Of a stretch of 64,000 nt of DNA, positions 1 through 8,680 are shown in pieces (the first letter of the stretch is position 1; every line of letters begins with the position of its first letter). This stretch comes from an uncultured Prevotellaceae bacterium (lineage in GTDB: Bacteria > Bacteroidota > Bacteroidia > Bacteroidales > Bacteroidaceae), in the NCBI GenBank assembly GCA_902767775.1, contig CACXIP010000008.1:78223-142222 (forward strand). The letters are read 5' to 3'. The notes below the pieces were generated by a model that was not told the origin of the DNA, did not search any database, and was given only the letters and a program-made list of their open reading frames with translations. The translations under genes were made by a program, and so were the position numbers.

Positions 1-897
1 GCTGCCAAATACAGGGGAGAGCCGCTCGACCACACCCTCCTCCATGGTCCGCCGGGACTGGGAAAGACGACGTTGAGCAACATCATCGCCAACGAACTTG
101 GCGTGGGCTTCAAACTCACCAGCGGACCGGTGCTGGATAAGCCGGGCGACCTGGCAGGCATCCTCACTTCGCTCGAGCCTAACGATGTGCTCTTCATAGA
201 TGAGATACATCGGTTGTCGCCCGTCGTCGAGGAATACCTCTACTCCGCCATGGAGGACTACCGCATCGACATCATGATTGACAAGGGACCCTCTGCCCGG
301 TCGATACAGATAGGACTCAACCCCTTCACCCTCGTGGGGGCTACGACGAGAAGCGGACTGCTCACTGCACCGCTGAGGGCGCGCTTTGGCATCAACCTCC
401 ATTTGGAGTATTATGACCCAGAGACGCTGACACGCATTATCCGGCGGTCGGCAGCCATCCTCGGAGTGCCCATCACCACAGAGGCAGCCAGCGAGATTGG
501 TCGGCGCAGCCGTGGTACGCCACGTATCGCCAATGCCCTGCTGAGGCGCGTGAGGGACTTCGCCCAGGTGCGCGGCAACGGCAAGATTGACACGGACATT
601 GCCAAAGTGGCGCTCACCGCACTCAACATCGACCAGTATGGTCTTGATGAGATTGACAACAAAATCCTCCTCACCATCATCGACAAGTTCAAGGGCGGAC
701 CGGTGGGCATCTCCACCATCGCCACCGCCATAGGCGAGGACTCTGGTACGGTGGAGGAAGTCTATGAGCCATTCCTTATCATGGAGGGATTCATCAAAAG
801 GACACCACGGGGGCGCATGGTGACAGAACTTGCCTACCGGCACCTCGGACGCAACCCATACAGCGGGCGTGTCATGCAGCCCGATTTGTTTGACTAA
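1..897 (+). CDS. ruvB: Holliday junction branch-migration helicase RuvB (5' end outside window)
   Basis: AAA+ motor of the RuvAB complex, which drives branch migration of Holliday junctions during recombination and repair. The reading frame is open from the first base, so the true start lies upstream; the first Met in the window is internal. Visible are the Walker A motif GPPGLGKTT at about bases 49-75, Walker [10 protein letters not shown] at about 190-216, the sensor motif GATTRSG, and the C-terminal winged-helix region ending at the TAA of 895-897. About 298 residues are present of the usual 340. coaD follows after only 2 bases, so the two genes are probably co-transcribed. Identification is secure. 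Confidence 0.96.
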   Translation, partial: AAKYRGEPLDHTLLHGPPGLGKTTLSNIIANELGVGFKLTSGPVLDKPGDLAGILTSLEPNDVLFIDEIHRLSPVVEEYLYSAMEDYRIDIMIDKGPSARSIQIGLNPFTLVGATTRSGLLTAPLRARFGINLHLEYYDPETLTRIIRRSAAILGVPITTEAASEIGRRSRGTPRIANALLRRVRDFAQVRGNGKIDTDIAKVALTALNIDQYGLDEIDNKILLTIIDKFKGGPVGISTIATAIGEDSGTVEEVYEPFLIMEGFIKRTPRGRMVTELAYRHLGRNPYSGRVMQPDLFD

Positions 898-899
898 TT

Positions 900-1358
900 A
901 TGAGAACAGCCATCTTTGTGGGGAGTTTCGACCCCTTTACCATCGGACACGACGACATTGCGAAGAGGGCACTCGCCATTGTCGACAAACTGGTCATCGG
1001 TGTGGGAATCAACGAGCACAAGACATACTCGCGCTCCGCTGAGGAGCGCATCGGCACCATCGCCCAGCTATATGCCGGGGAACCGCGCATCGAGGTGATG
1101 GGTTTCAGCGACCTCACCGTGCAGTTTGCCAAGAGGGTAGGGGCACAGTTTGTCATCAAGGGGGTGCGCAGCGTGAAGGACTTCGAATATGAGCGTGAGC
1201 AGGCGGAGGTGAACCGACAACTGACCGGTCTGGAGACCATCCTGCTCTGCGCACAGCCGCAACTCGCCAACGTCAGTTCAACCCTTGTGCGCGAACTGGA
1301 GCATTTCGGTCAGGATGTGAAGGACTTCATTCCTCTTCCCCTGGGGATGGTGGAGTAA
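900..1358 (+). CDS. coaD: Phosphopantetheine adenylyltransferase CoaD
   Basis: Transfers AMP from ATP to 4'-phosphopantetheine, the penultimate step of coenzyme A synthesis, in the cytoplasm. The 152-residue length is normal for the bacterial family. The nucleotidyltransferase signature is at residues 8-17 (GSFDPFTIGH), and a C-terminal NVSSTLVRE segment matches the ISSTxxR motif. The ATG at 900 begins 2 bases after the ruvB stop, with no Shine-Dalgarno sequence, as is usual in Bacteroidota. It appears to belong to a ruvB-coaD-ybeY run. Confidence 0.95.
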   Translation: MRTAIFVGSFDPFTIGHDDIAKRALAIVDKLVIGVGINEHKTYSRSAEERIGTIAQLYAGEPRIEVMGFSDLTVQFAKRVGAQFVIKGVRSVKDFEYEREQAEVNRQLTGLETILLCAQPQLANVSSTLVRELEHFGQDVKDFIPLPLGMVE

Positions 1359-1399
1359 GGATGACGGTGCAAGACAACAACCAATCAACATAGGCAACC

Positions 1400-1825
1400 A
1401 TGATTACATACAATGAAGAAGGTGTGAGATCTCCACGCATCAGGAAAAGGGCCGTCACAATTTGGATCAGGGCGGTGGCAAGAGAGTATGGTAAAACGAC
1501 CGGAGACATCGGGTTTCTCTTCGTCGGGGATGAGAAAATCCTCGAGGTGAACCGTGAGTTTCTGGGGCATGACTACTACACCGACGTCATTACCTTCGAC
1601 TATTCAGAGGGCAACGTCATCAACGGCGACATCATCATCTCCACAGAGACCGTAGCGTCGAATGCTGTGGAGCAGGGCACCAACTACACCGAGGAACTGC
1701 TTCGGGTCATCATCCATGGCATCTTGCATCTCTGCGGTCTCAACGACAAGGGGCCGGGCGAGCGGGAAATCATGGAAGAGGCGGAGAACAAGGCCCTCGC
1801 TATGGCAAAGCAATACAGTATATAA
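1400..1825 (+). CDS. ybeY: Endoribonuclease YbeY (16S rRNA maturation)
   Basis: Metal-dependent endoribonuclease of 141 residues, involved in 16S rRNA 3'-end processing and ribosome quality control. The zinc-site motif reads HGILHLCGLND. The first two histidines match the family H-x3-H-x5-H pattern, but the third ligand position is Asp instead of His. I believe this is common in Bacteroidota YbeY proteins, but I cannot check it here. It starts 41 bases after coaD in the same direction. The family assignment is firm; activity is inferred. Confidence 0.9.
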   Translation: MITYNEEGVRSPRIRKRAVTIWIRAVAREYGKTTGDIGFLFVGDEKILEVNREFLGHDYYTDVITFDYSEGNVINGDIIISTETVASNAVEQGTNYTEELLRVIIHGILHLCGLNDKGPGEREIMEEAENKALAMAKQYSI

Positions 1826-1885
1826 GATTGAAAATAGAAGAATAACTAACTCAACTAATAATTATCAACTATCATCTTTACAATA

Positions 1886-3142
1886 ATGAAACACCTCTTT
1901 TTCCTTTTATTGTTCGCAGTTGCTGGCCATGTGGGTGCCAGTGCACAGCAGAAAGCAGGAAAGAAAATACCCCTTGTTTACAACGTGGAGAATACAGGTG
2001 CGAATGCATCGCCCGTGCTCCCGACATTGAGTGAGGCTCGCAAGACAGAAAGTTTGCCCAACCCCCTGGAGTGGTCGAACGGCAAAGGCAAGGTAAAGAA
2101 ATTCGCGCAGTGGAAGAAACGCCGCGGTGAGATAGCCAAGGAAATACAGCATTATGAGATTGGCACCAAACCCGTTGTCGACCCCTCTGCCGTGAAGGCT
2201 ACCATGGATGGCGACACTCTCAAGGTGGATATCACTGTGAATGGAGAGACGCTCCATATGAAGGCGACCATCCACTATCCCACCACGGGAACCGCTCCCT
2301 ATGCGCTGATGATTGGTACCAGCGGCATCGCCCTGCCACGCGATATCTATCAGTCGCGACCCATTGCCACGATGATATTCTCGGAGAGACAGGTGAACAA
2401 CTACTCGCAGTTTGGCAAACCCGCAGGACGCGGCAACTATGAGTTTGACAGGCTCTATCCAGACCTGAAAGACAACGGCGCCTACAGCGAGTGGGCATGG
2501 GGACTGAGCCGACTGCTCGACGGACTGCAGCAACTGGGTCCGGAGGTGACGAAAATAGACATGAGCCATATTGGTGTGACGGGATGTTCCTATGCTGGTA
2601 AGATGGCGCTCTTCTGCGGAGCCTTCGATGAGCGTGTCGCCCTCACTATCGCACAGGAGCCTGGCGGCGGCGGTGCTGCCGCATGGCGCTACTCACGGTG
2701 GATCAACAAACAGCCGGGAGCAGAGGCTGTGGAAGGTCTTGACAATACCGACTACCACTGGTTCAAGGAGAGCCTGCGTGAGAACTATCATGGCGACAGC
2801 GTGGCATATCTGCCTCACGACCACCATGAGTTGGCTGCCATGGTGTGCCCGCGCGCACTCCTCATGCTCGGCAATCCCGACTACGTGTGGCTCGCCGACC
2901 CCTCTGCATATGTATCTATGAACGGTGCCATCAAGGTATGGGAGCAGTTTGGCATCGCCGACCGTGTGGGCTACTCCATCGTGCCGGGACACGGCCACTG
3001 CCAGTTGCACAAGGCACAGTATCCTGAGGTAGAGGCATACATCGACAAGTTCCTCTTGGGCAAGGAAGCCAACACCGTGGTGCGCATCGCTCCTGACAGT
3101 TATGCCAACATCGACCTCAAGCGCTGGATTCCGTGGAATTGA
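1886..3142 (+). CDS. CE15-like glucuronoyl esterase, single domain, secreted
   Basis: Alpha/beta hydrolase of 418 residues with a signal peptide (about residues 1-20, ending GASAQ). CE15 enzymes cleave esters between 4-O-methyl-glucuronic acid on xylan and lignin alcohols. The nucleophile elbow is GCSYAGK with Ser235, followed by the family block AFDERVALTIAQEPGGGG (Glu258 is the likely acid) and the HGH at 369-371 that should hold the catalytic histidine. Canonical CE15 has GCSR; here the Arg is Tyr. The protein is very similar to the central domain of the next gene, so the pair arose by duplication. The absence of other xylanases leaves the true substrate open. Confidence 0.85.
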   Translation: MKHLFFLLLFAVAGHVGASAQQKAGKKIPLVYNVENTGANASPVLPTLSEARKTESLPNPLEWSNGKGKVKKFAQWKKRRGEIAKEIQHYEIGTKPVVDPSAVKATMDGDTLKVDITVNGETLHMKATIHYPTTGTAPYALMIGTSGIALPRDIYQSRPIATMIFSERQVNNYSQFGKPAGRGNYEFDRLYPDLKDNGAYSEWAWGLSRLLDGLQQLGPEVTKIDMSHIGVTGCSYAGKMALFCGAFDERVALTIAQEPGGGGAAAWRYSRWINKQPGAEAVEGLDNTDYHWFKESLRENYHGDSVAYLPHDHHELAAMVCPRALLMLGNPDYVWLADPSAYVSMNGAIKVWEQFGIADRVGYSIVPGHGHCQLHKAQYPEVEAYIDKFLLGKEANTVVRIAPDSYANIDLKRWIPWN

Positions 3143-3174
3143 AATAGTTCATCATCCATCACAGACGTATATGG

Positions 3175-3205
3175 CAAGGGCCGGACTGCTGCAGTCCGGT
3201 CCTTG
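3175..3205 (+). terminator. Hairpin downstream of first CE15 gene
   Basis: A 14-bp stem (one G-T wobble) with a 3-nt loop, 32 bases after the stop codon. It is GC-rich, but no T-tract follows, so it may act as an mRNA 3'-end stabiliser or a terminator needing a cofactor. Confidence 0.55.
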
Positions 3206-3373
3206 TCATGTTGATATGGCCGTGAGAAGATAAAAGCGCCAACTTGTAGCCGACAGGGTTGTTCGCGGTTGGTTTTTGTTTAAATTTGATTTGAAAAACA
3301 AATTGTTGTCAAAAGTGAAACATAATTGAAGATGATTGGAATTTTTTTTCAGTCGTCATCTGTAAAATAATAC

Positions 3374-3381
3374 TATCTTTG
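3374..3381 (+). promoter_or_regulatory. Bacteroidota -7 box upstream of the multidomain CE15 gene
   Basis: TATCTTTG matches TAnnTTTG and lies 87 bp before the ATG at 3469. A good TTTG -33 element is not visible at the usual distance, only a T-run at 3342-3349. This weakness fits a promoter that needs an activator. Confidence 0.5.
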
Positions 3382-3468
3382 CGTTGAAAAATGCGAAGCA
3401 AGTCAGTCTACTACATATAGAAATCTAACTTATATTTCAACTATTCATTAAAAAATTGCTGTCAAGTT

Positions 3469-6400
3469 ATGAAAAAGATTTTTACCTTATTCATGCTTTG
3501 TGCTGTCTGCGCCCTTGGAGCGGCGGCACAGGAATTGTTGCCCTTGGTGGGCAACTGGCGGTTCACCACCGCCGGCACGGCATCGTCTGACGGAAATGTG
3601 TATTCCGGAGATGTCACCCTCACCGGACAGTGGGGAGACATGGGCGGTGCTGCCTGGGCAGGAGAAGTGGGAGCCGGAGGAAAACACACCATCACCATCA
3701 AGGTGAGCGAACCCCTGCCCGAGGGATTCCAGTGGAAGGTCAACTACGTGGACGCCACAGACGACAATGCACAGTATGTGCCATTTGATGCCGGGCAAAC
3801 TGAGGTGTCGTTTGTCTTCGACAAGACCTACACCTTCCTCTCGCTGCAGTGGACCAAATCGGAGTCGGTCACCATCCATGTAATAGGAGTGGAACGCACG
3901 CGCGAGGGAGAAGCACCCAAACTGAAGAGTCCTGAACTATCGTTCTCACCTGCATCGGTGAGGATACAGCCCGGTGAGGCTTTCAGTGCTCCTGTGCTCA
4001 GCAATCCCTATGCGCTGCCCGTCGCCTATTCTTCCACCTCCAATCCTGAGGGATTCGTAGCGGTGGATGCCCAGACGGGTGCTGTGACACTTGCTGAGGG
4101 TGAGGGTACCGCAAAGGTCACTGCCACCTTTGAAGGCAACGAGGAGTATGAGGCAGGAAGTGCCTCTTATACCATCACAGTGCGCCAAAAGGTGGAAGGC
4201 GGCATACCGCTTGTCTATGAAGTGGAGAATACGGGTGCCGACGCCTCACCGATATTTCCCAAGCGTGATGAGGCGAAGAAAATCGACCCCCTGCCCGACC
4301 CACTGGAATGGTCTGACGGAAGCGGAAGGGTGACTGATTTCTCCGACTGGGCACAGCGCCGCGGCGAGATAGCCAAAGAGATACAGCATTATGAGATTGG
4401 CACCAAACCCACTGTCGACCCGTCGGCAGTGAAGGCTTCGATGGATGGCAACACGCTGAATGTAGAGGTGACCGTCAATGGCCAGACCCTGAAGTTGAGT
4501 GCCACCATCAACTATCCCAACAACGGAGAAGCACCCTATGCCCTGATGATTGGCACCAGCGGCATCTCGCTGCCTTCTGCCGTCTATTCCTCACGGCCCA
4601 TCGCTACGATGACCTTCTCGGAGAGTCAGGTCAACAATTACTCGCAGTTTGGCAGTCCGGCAGGCCGTGGCAACTATGCCTTCGACAAACTCTATCCCGA
4701 CCTGAAGAACAACGGTGCCTACAGCGAATGGGCTTGGGGACTGAGCCGACTGCTCGACGGACTGCAGCAACTGGGTCCGGAGGTGACCAAAATCGACATG
4801 AGCCGCATTGGTGTGACAGGTTGTTCCTATGCCGGCAAGATGGCTCTCTTCTGCGGTGCTTTTGACGAGCGTGTCGCCCTCACCATCGCACAGGAACCAG
4901 GTGGTGGCGGTGCTGCCGCATGGCGCTATTCAAGATGGTTGAATGCACAGCCCAACGCCGAGTCGGTGGAGGGTCTCGACAATACCGACTACAACTGGTT
5001 TATGCAGAGCCTGAGGGATACCTACAATGGCAAAAACGTGTCGTATCTGCCTCACGACCATCATGAACTGGCTGCCATGGTGTGTCCGCGCGCACTCCTC
5101 ATGCTTGGCAACCCCGACTATGTGTGGCTCGCCGACCCCTCGGCATACGTCTCTATGAACGGTGCCATGAAGGTGTGGGAGCAGTTTGGCATCGAAGACC
5201 GTGTGGGCTACTCCATCGTGGCAGGACATGGCCACTGCTCACTGCCCCAGTCGCAGTATCCTGAAGTGGAGGCATATATCGACAAGTTCCTCCTTGGAAA
5301 AGAGGATGCCAACACCACCGTGCGCATCGCACCGTCTGGCTATTCCCAAATCGACCTCGACTGGTGGATAGGATGGTGGGGCAACAGTGCTCCCGGTGAG
5401 TTCGGTGCCGACCCCGTGGTCTATCAAGGCCCCGACCCTGGCACAGAGACATTGTTGCCGCTGACCGGCAACTGGGCAAGTCGTGTGGACGGCACTCCCG
5501 CTCAAGACGGTAAGATATATGCCGGTACCGTCAACTTCACCGGACAGTGGGGTGAGGTAGGCGGACGCGACTGGGGAGCCGATGTCACCGAGGGCACCAA
5601 GCATGTCATTACCGTGCATACCGCAAAACCCGCTCCCGACGGCATACAGTGGAAACTCGGCTACAAGGATGAGTATGGAGAACCCATCGGAGAGACTTAT
5701 CCCGCCATTGAGGTGGAGGGCAACACCATCAAGATTACCCTCACACAGAGCTACTGGTATCTGGCTGTGCAGCGCAAGAGCAGTTCGGCCATCGACCCGC
5801 TGGAGATTCTTTCTGTCACACGTGATGTGTACATGACGGAGTTCAACCCCTCCAGCGAGGACCTCGAGATACTTGTTGACCATGGTGCTGAGATAGAGGG
5901 CAAGCAGAGCAGTCCCAACGGTCTGCCCGCCACCGTGTCGCTGCCCGGCAATTGGGGTGATGTTAAACTATGGGGAGAGCCTTTCAGCATCAACGACTAT
6001 CCCCGCTACCGCATTGAACTCGGAATGGCTCCGGGTGCAGAGGGGCAGCTGCAGATGTTCCTTCGCAACCAAGCCCAGGCCACTGCCTATGGCGGACACT
6101 ACTATCCCTTTGCTGCCGACCAGACGGTGCTTGAGGGAACATTCAATCCCGCCGACCTCGAGGATGACCTCACCGTGGTGCAGTTTGCCCTGCAGAACAT
6201 GACGGGCAACCGTGTGGAGACCATCGTCAATGATGTTGTCCTCTATACCCCGGAGGGAGAGGAGAAACACACCGCCGGTCTGGTGGCCAACGGATGGAAT
6301 CCCGCCACCATCACTGAGTTCGGGGCAGGTCCTGTCTACCAAGGCACGGTCAATTTCCCGCAGCAGTATGCCTATGTGGGTCCCTACAGCGGAGAGGTGG

Positions 6401-6801
6401 CTGTCGGCACCTATCATCATTACACCTTCTACACCGACGCACCTATACCCGAAGGATTCCAAATGGTGACCGTCATCGGTGAGGATGCACAGACCACACC
6501 CATCGTGGCGAGCGACAATGAATTCTCCTTCGATGTGTTCAGCGACTATTCGTTCCTGGCACTGCAATACATCAATCAGGCCACTTCCTCTGTCCATTTC
6601 AACTGCATCACCCGTCAGGTGCTTGCCATCGACCCGACTACCATCGAGAACATGGATGCCGATGCTGCAGCAAAGGTGATAGCCACAAAGGTATACACCG
6701 TGGCAGGACAGCCCGCAGGACAGCTCAGCAGAGGCATCAATATCCTGCGTGAGACACTCAGCAATGGAACCGTGCGTACAAGGAAAGTAATCATCAGATA
6801 A
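3469..6801 (+). CDS. Multidomain secreted CE15-like esterase with repeated accessory domains and C-terminal sorting-like region
   Basis: A 1110-residue protein with a signal peptide (about 1-20). Domain order by eye: accessory beta-domain copy 1 (about 23-145), a Big-like immunoglobulin fold (about 155-240), a CE15 esterase domain (about 244-640; Ser453 in GCSYAGK, Glu476, HGH 587-589), accessory copy 2 (about 658-787), a carbohydrate-binding-like jelly-roll segment (about 790-930), accessory copy 3 (about 933-1050), and a C-terminal region with VYTVAGQ and a GINILRE-like motif ending in basic VIIR. The last region resembles the type IX secretion/sorting tails of Bacteroidota. The three accessory copies share NW or NG followed by Y-x-G-x-V and F-tgQ-w patterns. 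The modular build suggests anchoring to an insoluble glycan. Confidence 0.82.
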   Translation: MKKIFTLFMLCAVCALGAAAQELLPLVGNWRFTTAGTASSDGNVYSGDVTLTGQWGDMGGAAWAGEVGAGGKHTITIKVSEPLPEGFQWKVNYVDATDDNAQYVPFDAGQTEVSFVFDKTYTFLSLQWTKSESVTIHVIGVERTREGEAPKLKSPELSFSPASVRIQPGEAFSAPVLSNPYALPVAYSSTSNPEGFVAVDAQTGAVTLAEGEGTAKVTATFEGNEEYEAGSASYTITVRQKVEGGIPLVYEVENTGADASPIFPKRDEAKKIDPLPDPLEWSDGSGRVTDFSDWAQRRGEIAKEIQHYEIGTKPTVDPSAVKASMDGNTLNVEVTVNGQTLKLSATINYPNNGEAPYALMIGTSGISLPSAVYSSRPIATMTFSESQVNNYSQFGSPAGRGNYAFDKLYPDLKNNGAYSEWAWGLSRLLDGLQQLGPEVTKIDMSRIGVTGCSYAGKMALFCGAFDERVALTIAQEPGGGGAAAWRYSRWLNAQPNAESVEGLDNTDYNWFMQSLRDTYNGKNVSYLPHDHHELAAMVCPRALLMLGNPDYVWLADPSAYVSMNGAMKVWEQFGIEDRVGYSIVAGHGHCSLPQSQYPEVEAYIDKFLLGKEDANTTVRIAPSGYSQIDLDWWIGWWGNSAPGEFGADPVVYQGPDPGTETLLPLTGNWASRVDGTPAQDGKIYAGTVNFTGQWGEVGGRDWGADVTEGTKHVITVHTAKPAPDGIQWKLGYKDEYGEPIGETYPAIEVEGNTIKITLTQSYWYLAVQRKSSSAIDPLEILSVTRDVYMTEFNPSSEDLEILVDHGAEIEGKQSSPNGLPATVSLPGNWGDVKLWGEPFSINDYPRYRIELGMAPGAEGQLQMFLRNQAQATAYGGHYYPFAADQTVLEGTFNPADLEDDLTVVQFALQNMTGNRVETIVNDVVLYTPEGEEKHTAGLVANGWNPATITEFGAGPVYQGTVNFPQQYAYVGPYSGEVAVGTYHHYTFYTDAPIPEGFQMVTVIGEDAQTTPIVASDNEFSFDVFSDYSFLALQYINQATSSVHFNCITRQVLAIDPTTIENMDADAAAKVIATKVYTVAGQPAGQLSRGINILRETLSNGTVRTRKVIIR

Positions 6802-6820
6802 CGTTAGTGTGTTTGCAAAC

Positions 6821-6853
6821 AGGTGAGTGGTGGGCATTGGCCCGCCCTCACCT
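6821..6853 (+). terminator. Hairpin after the multidomain CE15 gene
   Basis: Two 7-bp stem blocks separated by a one-base bulge, around an ATTG loop, 19 bases after the stop at 6801. Only a weak T-rich stretch (ATTTATC) follows. Probable terminator separating this gene from the CotH gene. Confidence 0.6.
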
Positions 6854-6935
6854 ATTTATCATCTGAATAGCCAGCAAGACACACCCACACCCCCAATACA
6901 TAACCTACACAACACAAAGCAAATCTATACGGACA

Positions 6936-8612
6936 ATGAAACAATTACTCTTTTTTATAGCCGGTATGCTGATGAGCATGCATACATTTGCCGACAACGT
7001 CACTTTCACCAGTTCCGACCTGCCCATCATCATCATCCAGACGCAGAAGGCCATCAATGCCGATGCCAAGGTGATGGGCACCATGAGAATCATCAACAAT
7101 GGTGAGGGGAAGGTCAATCATATGGATGACCAACCTACAGAATACGATGGATACATCGGCATCAAGTGGAGAGGCAACAGTTCGCTCAGTTTCAACCAGA
7201 AGAAATACACCATTGAGACGTGGAACGCTGAGGGCAACGATACCACCGTTTCGCTCTTCGGCATGCCAGAGGAGGCCGACTGGGTGCTGCTCGCTCCCTA
7301 CAACGACGTGTCGATGGTAAGGGATGTCTTCGCCTTCTATATGTGGAATGCCATGGGCCATTGGGGACCACGCACCAGGATGTGCGAGGTGGTGGTCAAT
7401 GGCGAATATATGGGGGTTTATGCCTTCTGCGAGAGCATCAAACGCGATAAAAACCGCGTGGATGTCAACAAACTCAAGCCCGAGGATGTCAGCGGGCGTG
7501 ACCTCACTGGGGGATATATTGTGCGCATCGATGCCTATGACAACGATGATGTTACCTTCAAGTCGAAGGTGAAAGGCATCCAGACCCAGCAGTGGGGATG
7601 GGGCGGAGGGTCTACGGAGGCCACCGTCACATGGACCATTTACTATCCCAAGAAAGCGGATTTGCAGGAGGCGCAGAAGAGGTACATCCAAAGTTTTGTC
7701 GATACTGTGGAACTCGCCATCCAAACTGACAATTTCGCCGACCCGGAGGAAGGGTATGCCAAATACATCGACGTGGCTTCGTTCGTCGACTATTTCATCC
7801 ACACCGAACTCAGTCTCAATGCCGACGGTTTTAAGCGGAGCGCCTACTATTACAAGGACAAGGACAAGAAAGACGGCACGAGGGGAAAGTTCTTCGCAGG
7901 ACCTGTCTGGGATTTCAACCTCGCCTATGGCAACTGCAATTTCTGCAATGCCAACAAGGTGACAGCATGGGTGTATGAGGGGTGTGAGACCAACCCCACG
8001 CCGGTGATGTGGAAACGCTTGTTGGAGGACGAGGCTTTCCGCAATGCCGTGAAATGCCGTTGGCTTGAACTACGCCAGACCATCCTCAGTGAGGAGTCGA
8101 TAGATGCCTTCCTTGACAGTTATGCCGCCCTGCTCGCCCAGGCGAAGGACAGGCAACTGAAGAAATACAAGGAGGTGCTCAAATCCAACGGCGGCGGTTG
8201 GGGATGGGGAGGCAGTTCCCTCTATTTCGCCGCCTATCAGGTGTCTTCCTACGCAGAGGAAATCGCCACGGTGAAGAAATGGTTCCGCCAGAGGCTCGCC
8301 TTCCTCGACAACAACCTGCCGGGTGAGTGTGGGAGCAGCAGTGTCGGAAACCCTGTGAAAAGCCAAGAGGGTAGGACAGGGTATTACGATGTAGGCATCA
8401 GCCTAAGGGGCAACAGGGCTTGGGTAAGTTCACCCCTTCCGCTCGACCGCATCGACATCGTCGACACCCTGGGAGCCCTCCATCGCTCGCAGCCTGTTGG
8501 CGGGCATCATCATGCCTCCGTATCCCTGCATGGCTTGGGTTCGGGTTACCGCATCCTCGTGTGTTATGCGCAGGATGGGTCGATGGTCTCGCATGGTTTT
8601 TTGGTAAAATAA
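6936..8612 (+). CDS. CotH-family protein kinase-like, secreted
   Basis: A 558-residue protein with a signal peptide (about 1-19, ending TFA). It carries CotH hallmarks: an IKWRGNSS block near residue 74, then DWVLLAPYNDVSMVRDVFAF, an EVVVNGEYMGVYAFCESI block, and later GPVWDFNLAYGN. CotH proteins are atypical protein kinases, first known from Bacillus spore coats, and are frequent in polysaccharide loci of Bacteroidota, where their substrate is unknown. Glycine/tryptophan-rich inserts (WGWGGG and WGWGGSS) occur twice. The C-terminal 90 residues form a separate beta-rich tail. It is convergent with the GH105 gene. The family assignment is good; its role in the locus is unknown. Confidence 0.85.
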   Translation: MKQLLFFIAGMLMSMHTFADNVTFTSSDLPIIIIQTQKAINADAKVMGTMRIINNGEGKVNHMDDQPTEYDGYIGIKWRGNSSLSFNQKKYTIETWNAEGNDTTVSLFGMPEEADWVLLAPYNDVSMVRDVFAFYMWNAMGHWGPRTRMCEVVVNGEYMGVYAFCESIKRDKNRVDVNKLKPEDVSGRDLTGGYIVRIDAYDNDDVTFKSKVKGIQTQQWGWGGGSTEATVTWTIYYPKKADLQEAQKRYIQSFVDTVELAIQTDNFADPEEGYAKYIDVASFVDYFIHTELSLNADGFKRSAYYYKDKDKKDGTRGKFFAGPVWDFNLAYGNCNFCNANKVTAWVYEGCETNPTPVMWKRLLEDEAFRNAVKCRWLELRQTILSEESIDAFLDSYAALLAQAKDRQLKKYKEVLKSNGGGWGWGGSSLYFAAYQVSSYAEEIATVKKWFRQRLAFLDNNLPGECGSSSVGNPVKSQEGRTGYYDVGISLRGNRAWVSSPLPLDRIDIVDTLGALHRSQPVGGHHHASVSLHGLGSGYRILVCYAQDGSMVSHGFLVK

Positions 8613-8639
8613 AAAAGGGGGTGCACACCCCCTTTTTTT
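8611..8639. terminator. Bidirectional intrinsic terminator between cotH-like and GH105 genes
   Basis: Stem AAAAAAGGGGGT paired with ACCCCCTTTTTT around a GCAC loop, giving a T-tract on either strand. It overlaps the stop codon of the CotH gene and serves both convergent genes. Confidence 0.9.
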
Positions 8640-8675
8640 GTCAGACTTGTCAGACTTGTCGGACTGTCTGACAGG
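8640..8675. repeat. Nonamer array GTCRGACTT (convergent-gap array 1)
   Basis: Two GTCAGACTT units, one GTCGGACT and a diverged GTCTGACAG follow directly after the terminator T-tract, and end 5 bases before the GH105 stop codon. The same unit recurs at 43354-43389 and 59777-59821, again between convergent genes. Confidence 0.8.
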
Positions 8676-8680
8676 TCATA

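Larger units (their letters stand above)
3143..3468. other. Intergenic region between the two CE15 genes
   Basis: A 326-bp gap holding a strong hairpin at 3175-3205, a T-rich stretch around 3280-3350, and a TAnnTTTG-type -7 box (TATCTTTG, 3374-3381). The second CE15 gene therefore probably has its own promoter. No small ORF or RNA gene was recognised. Confidence 0.5.
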
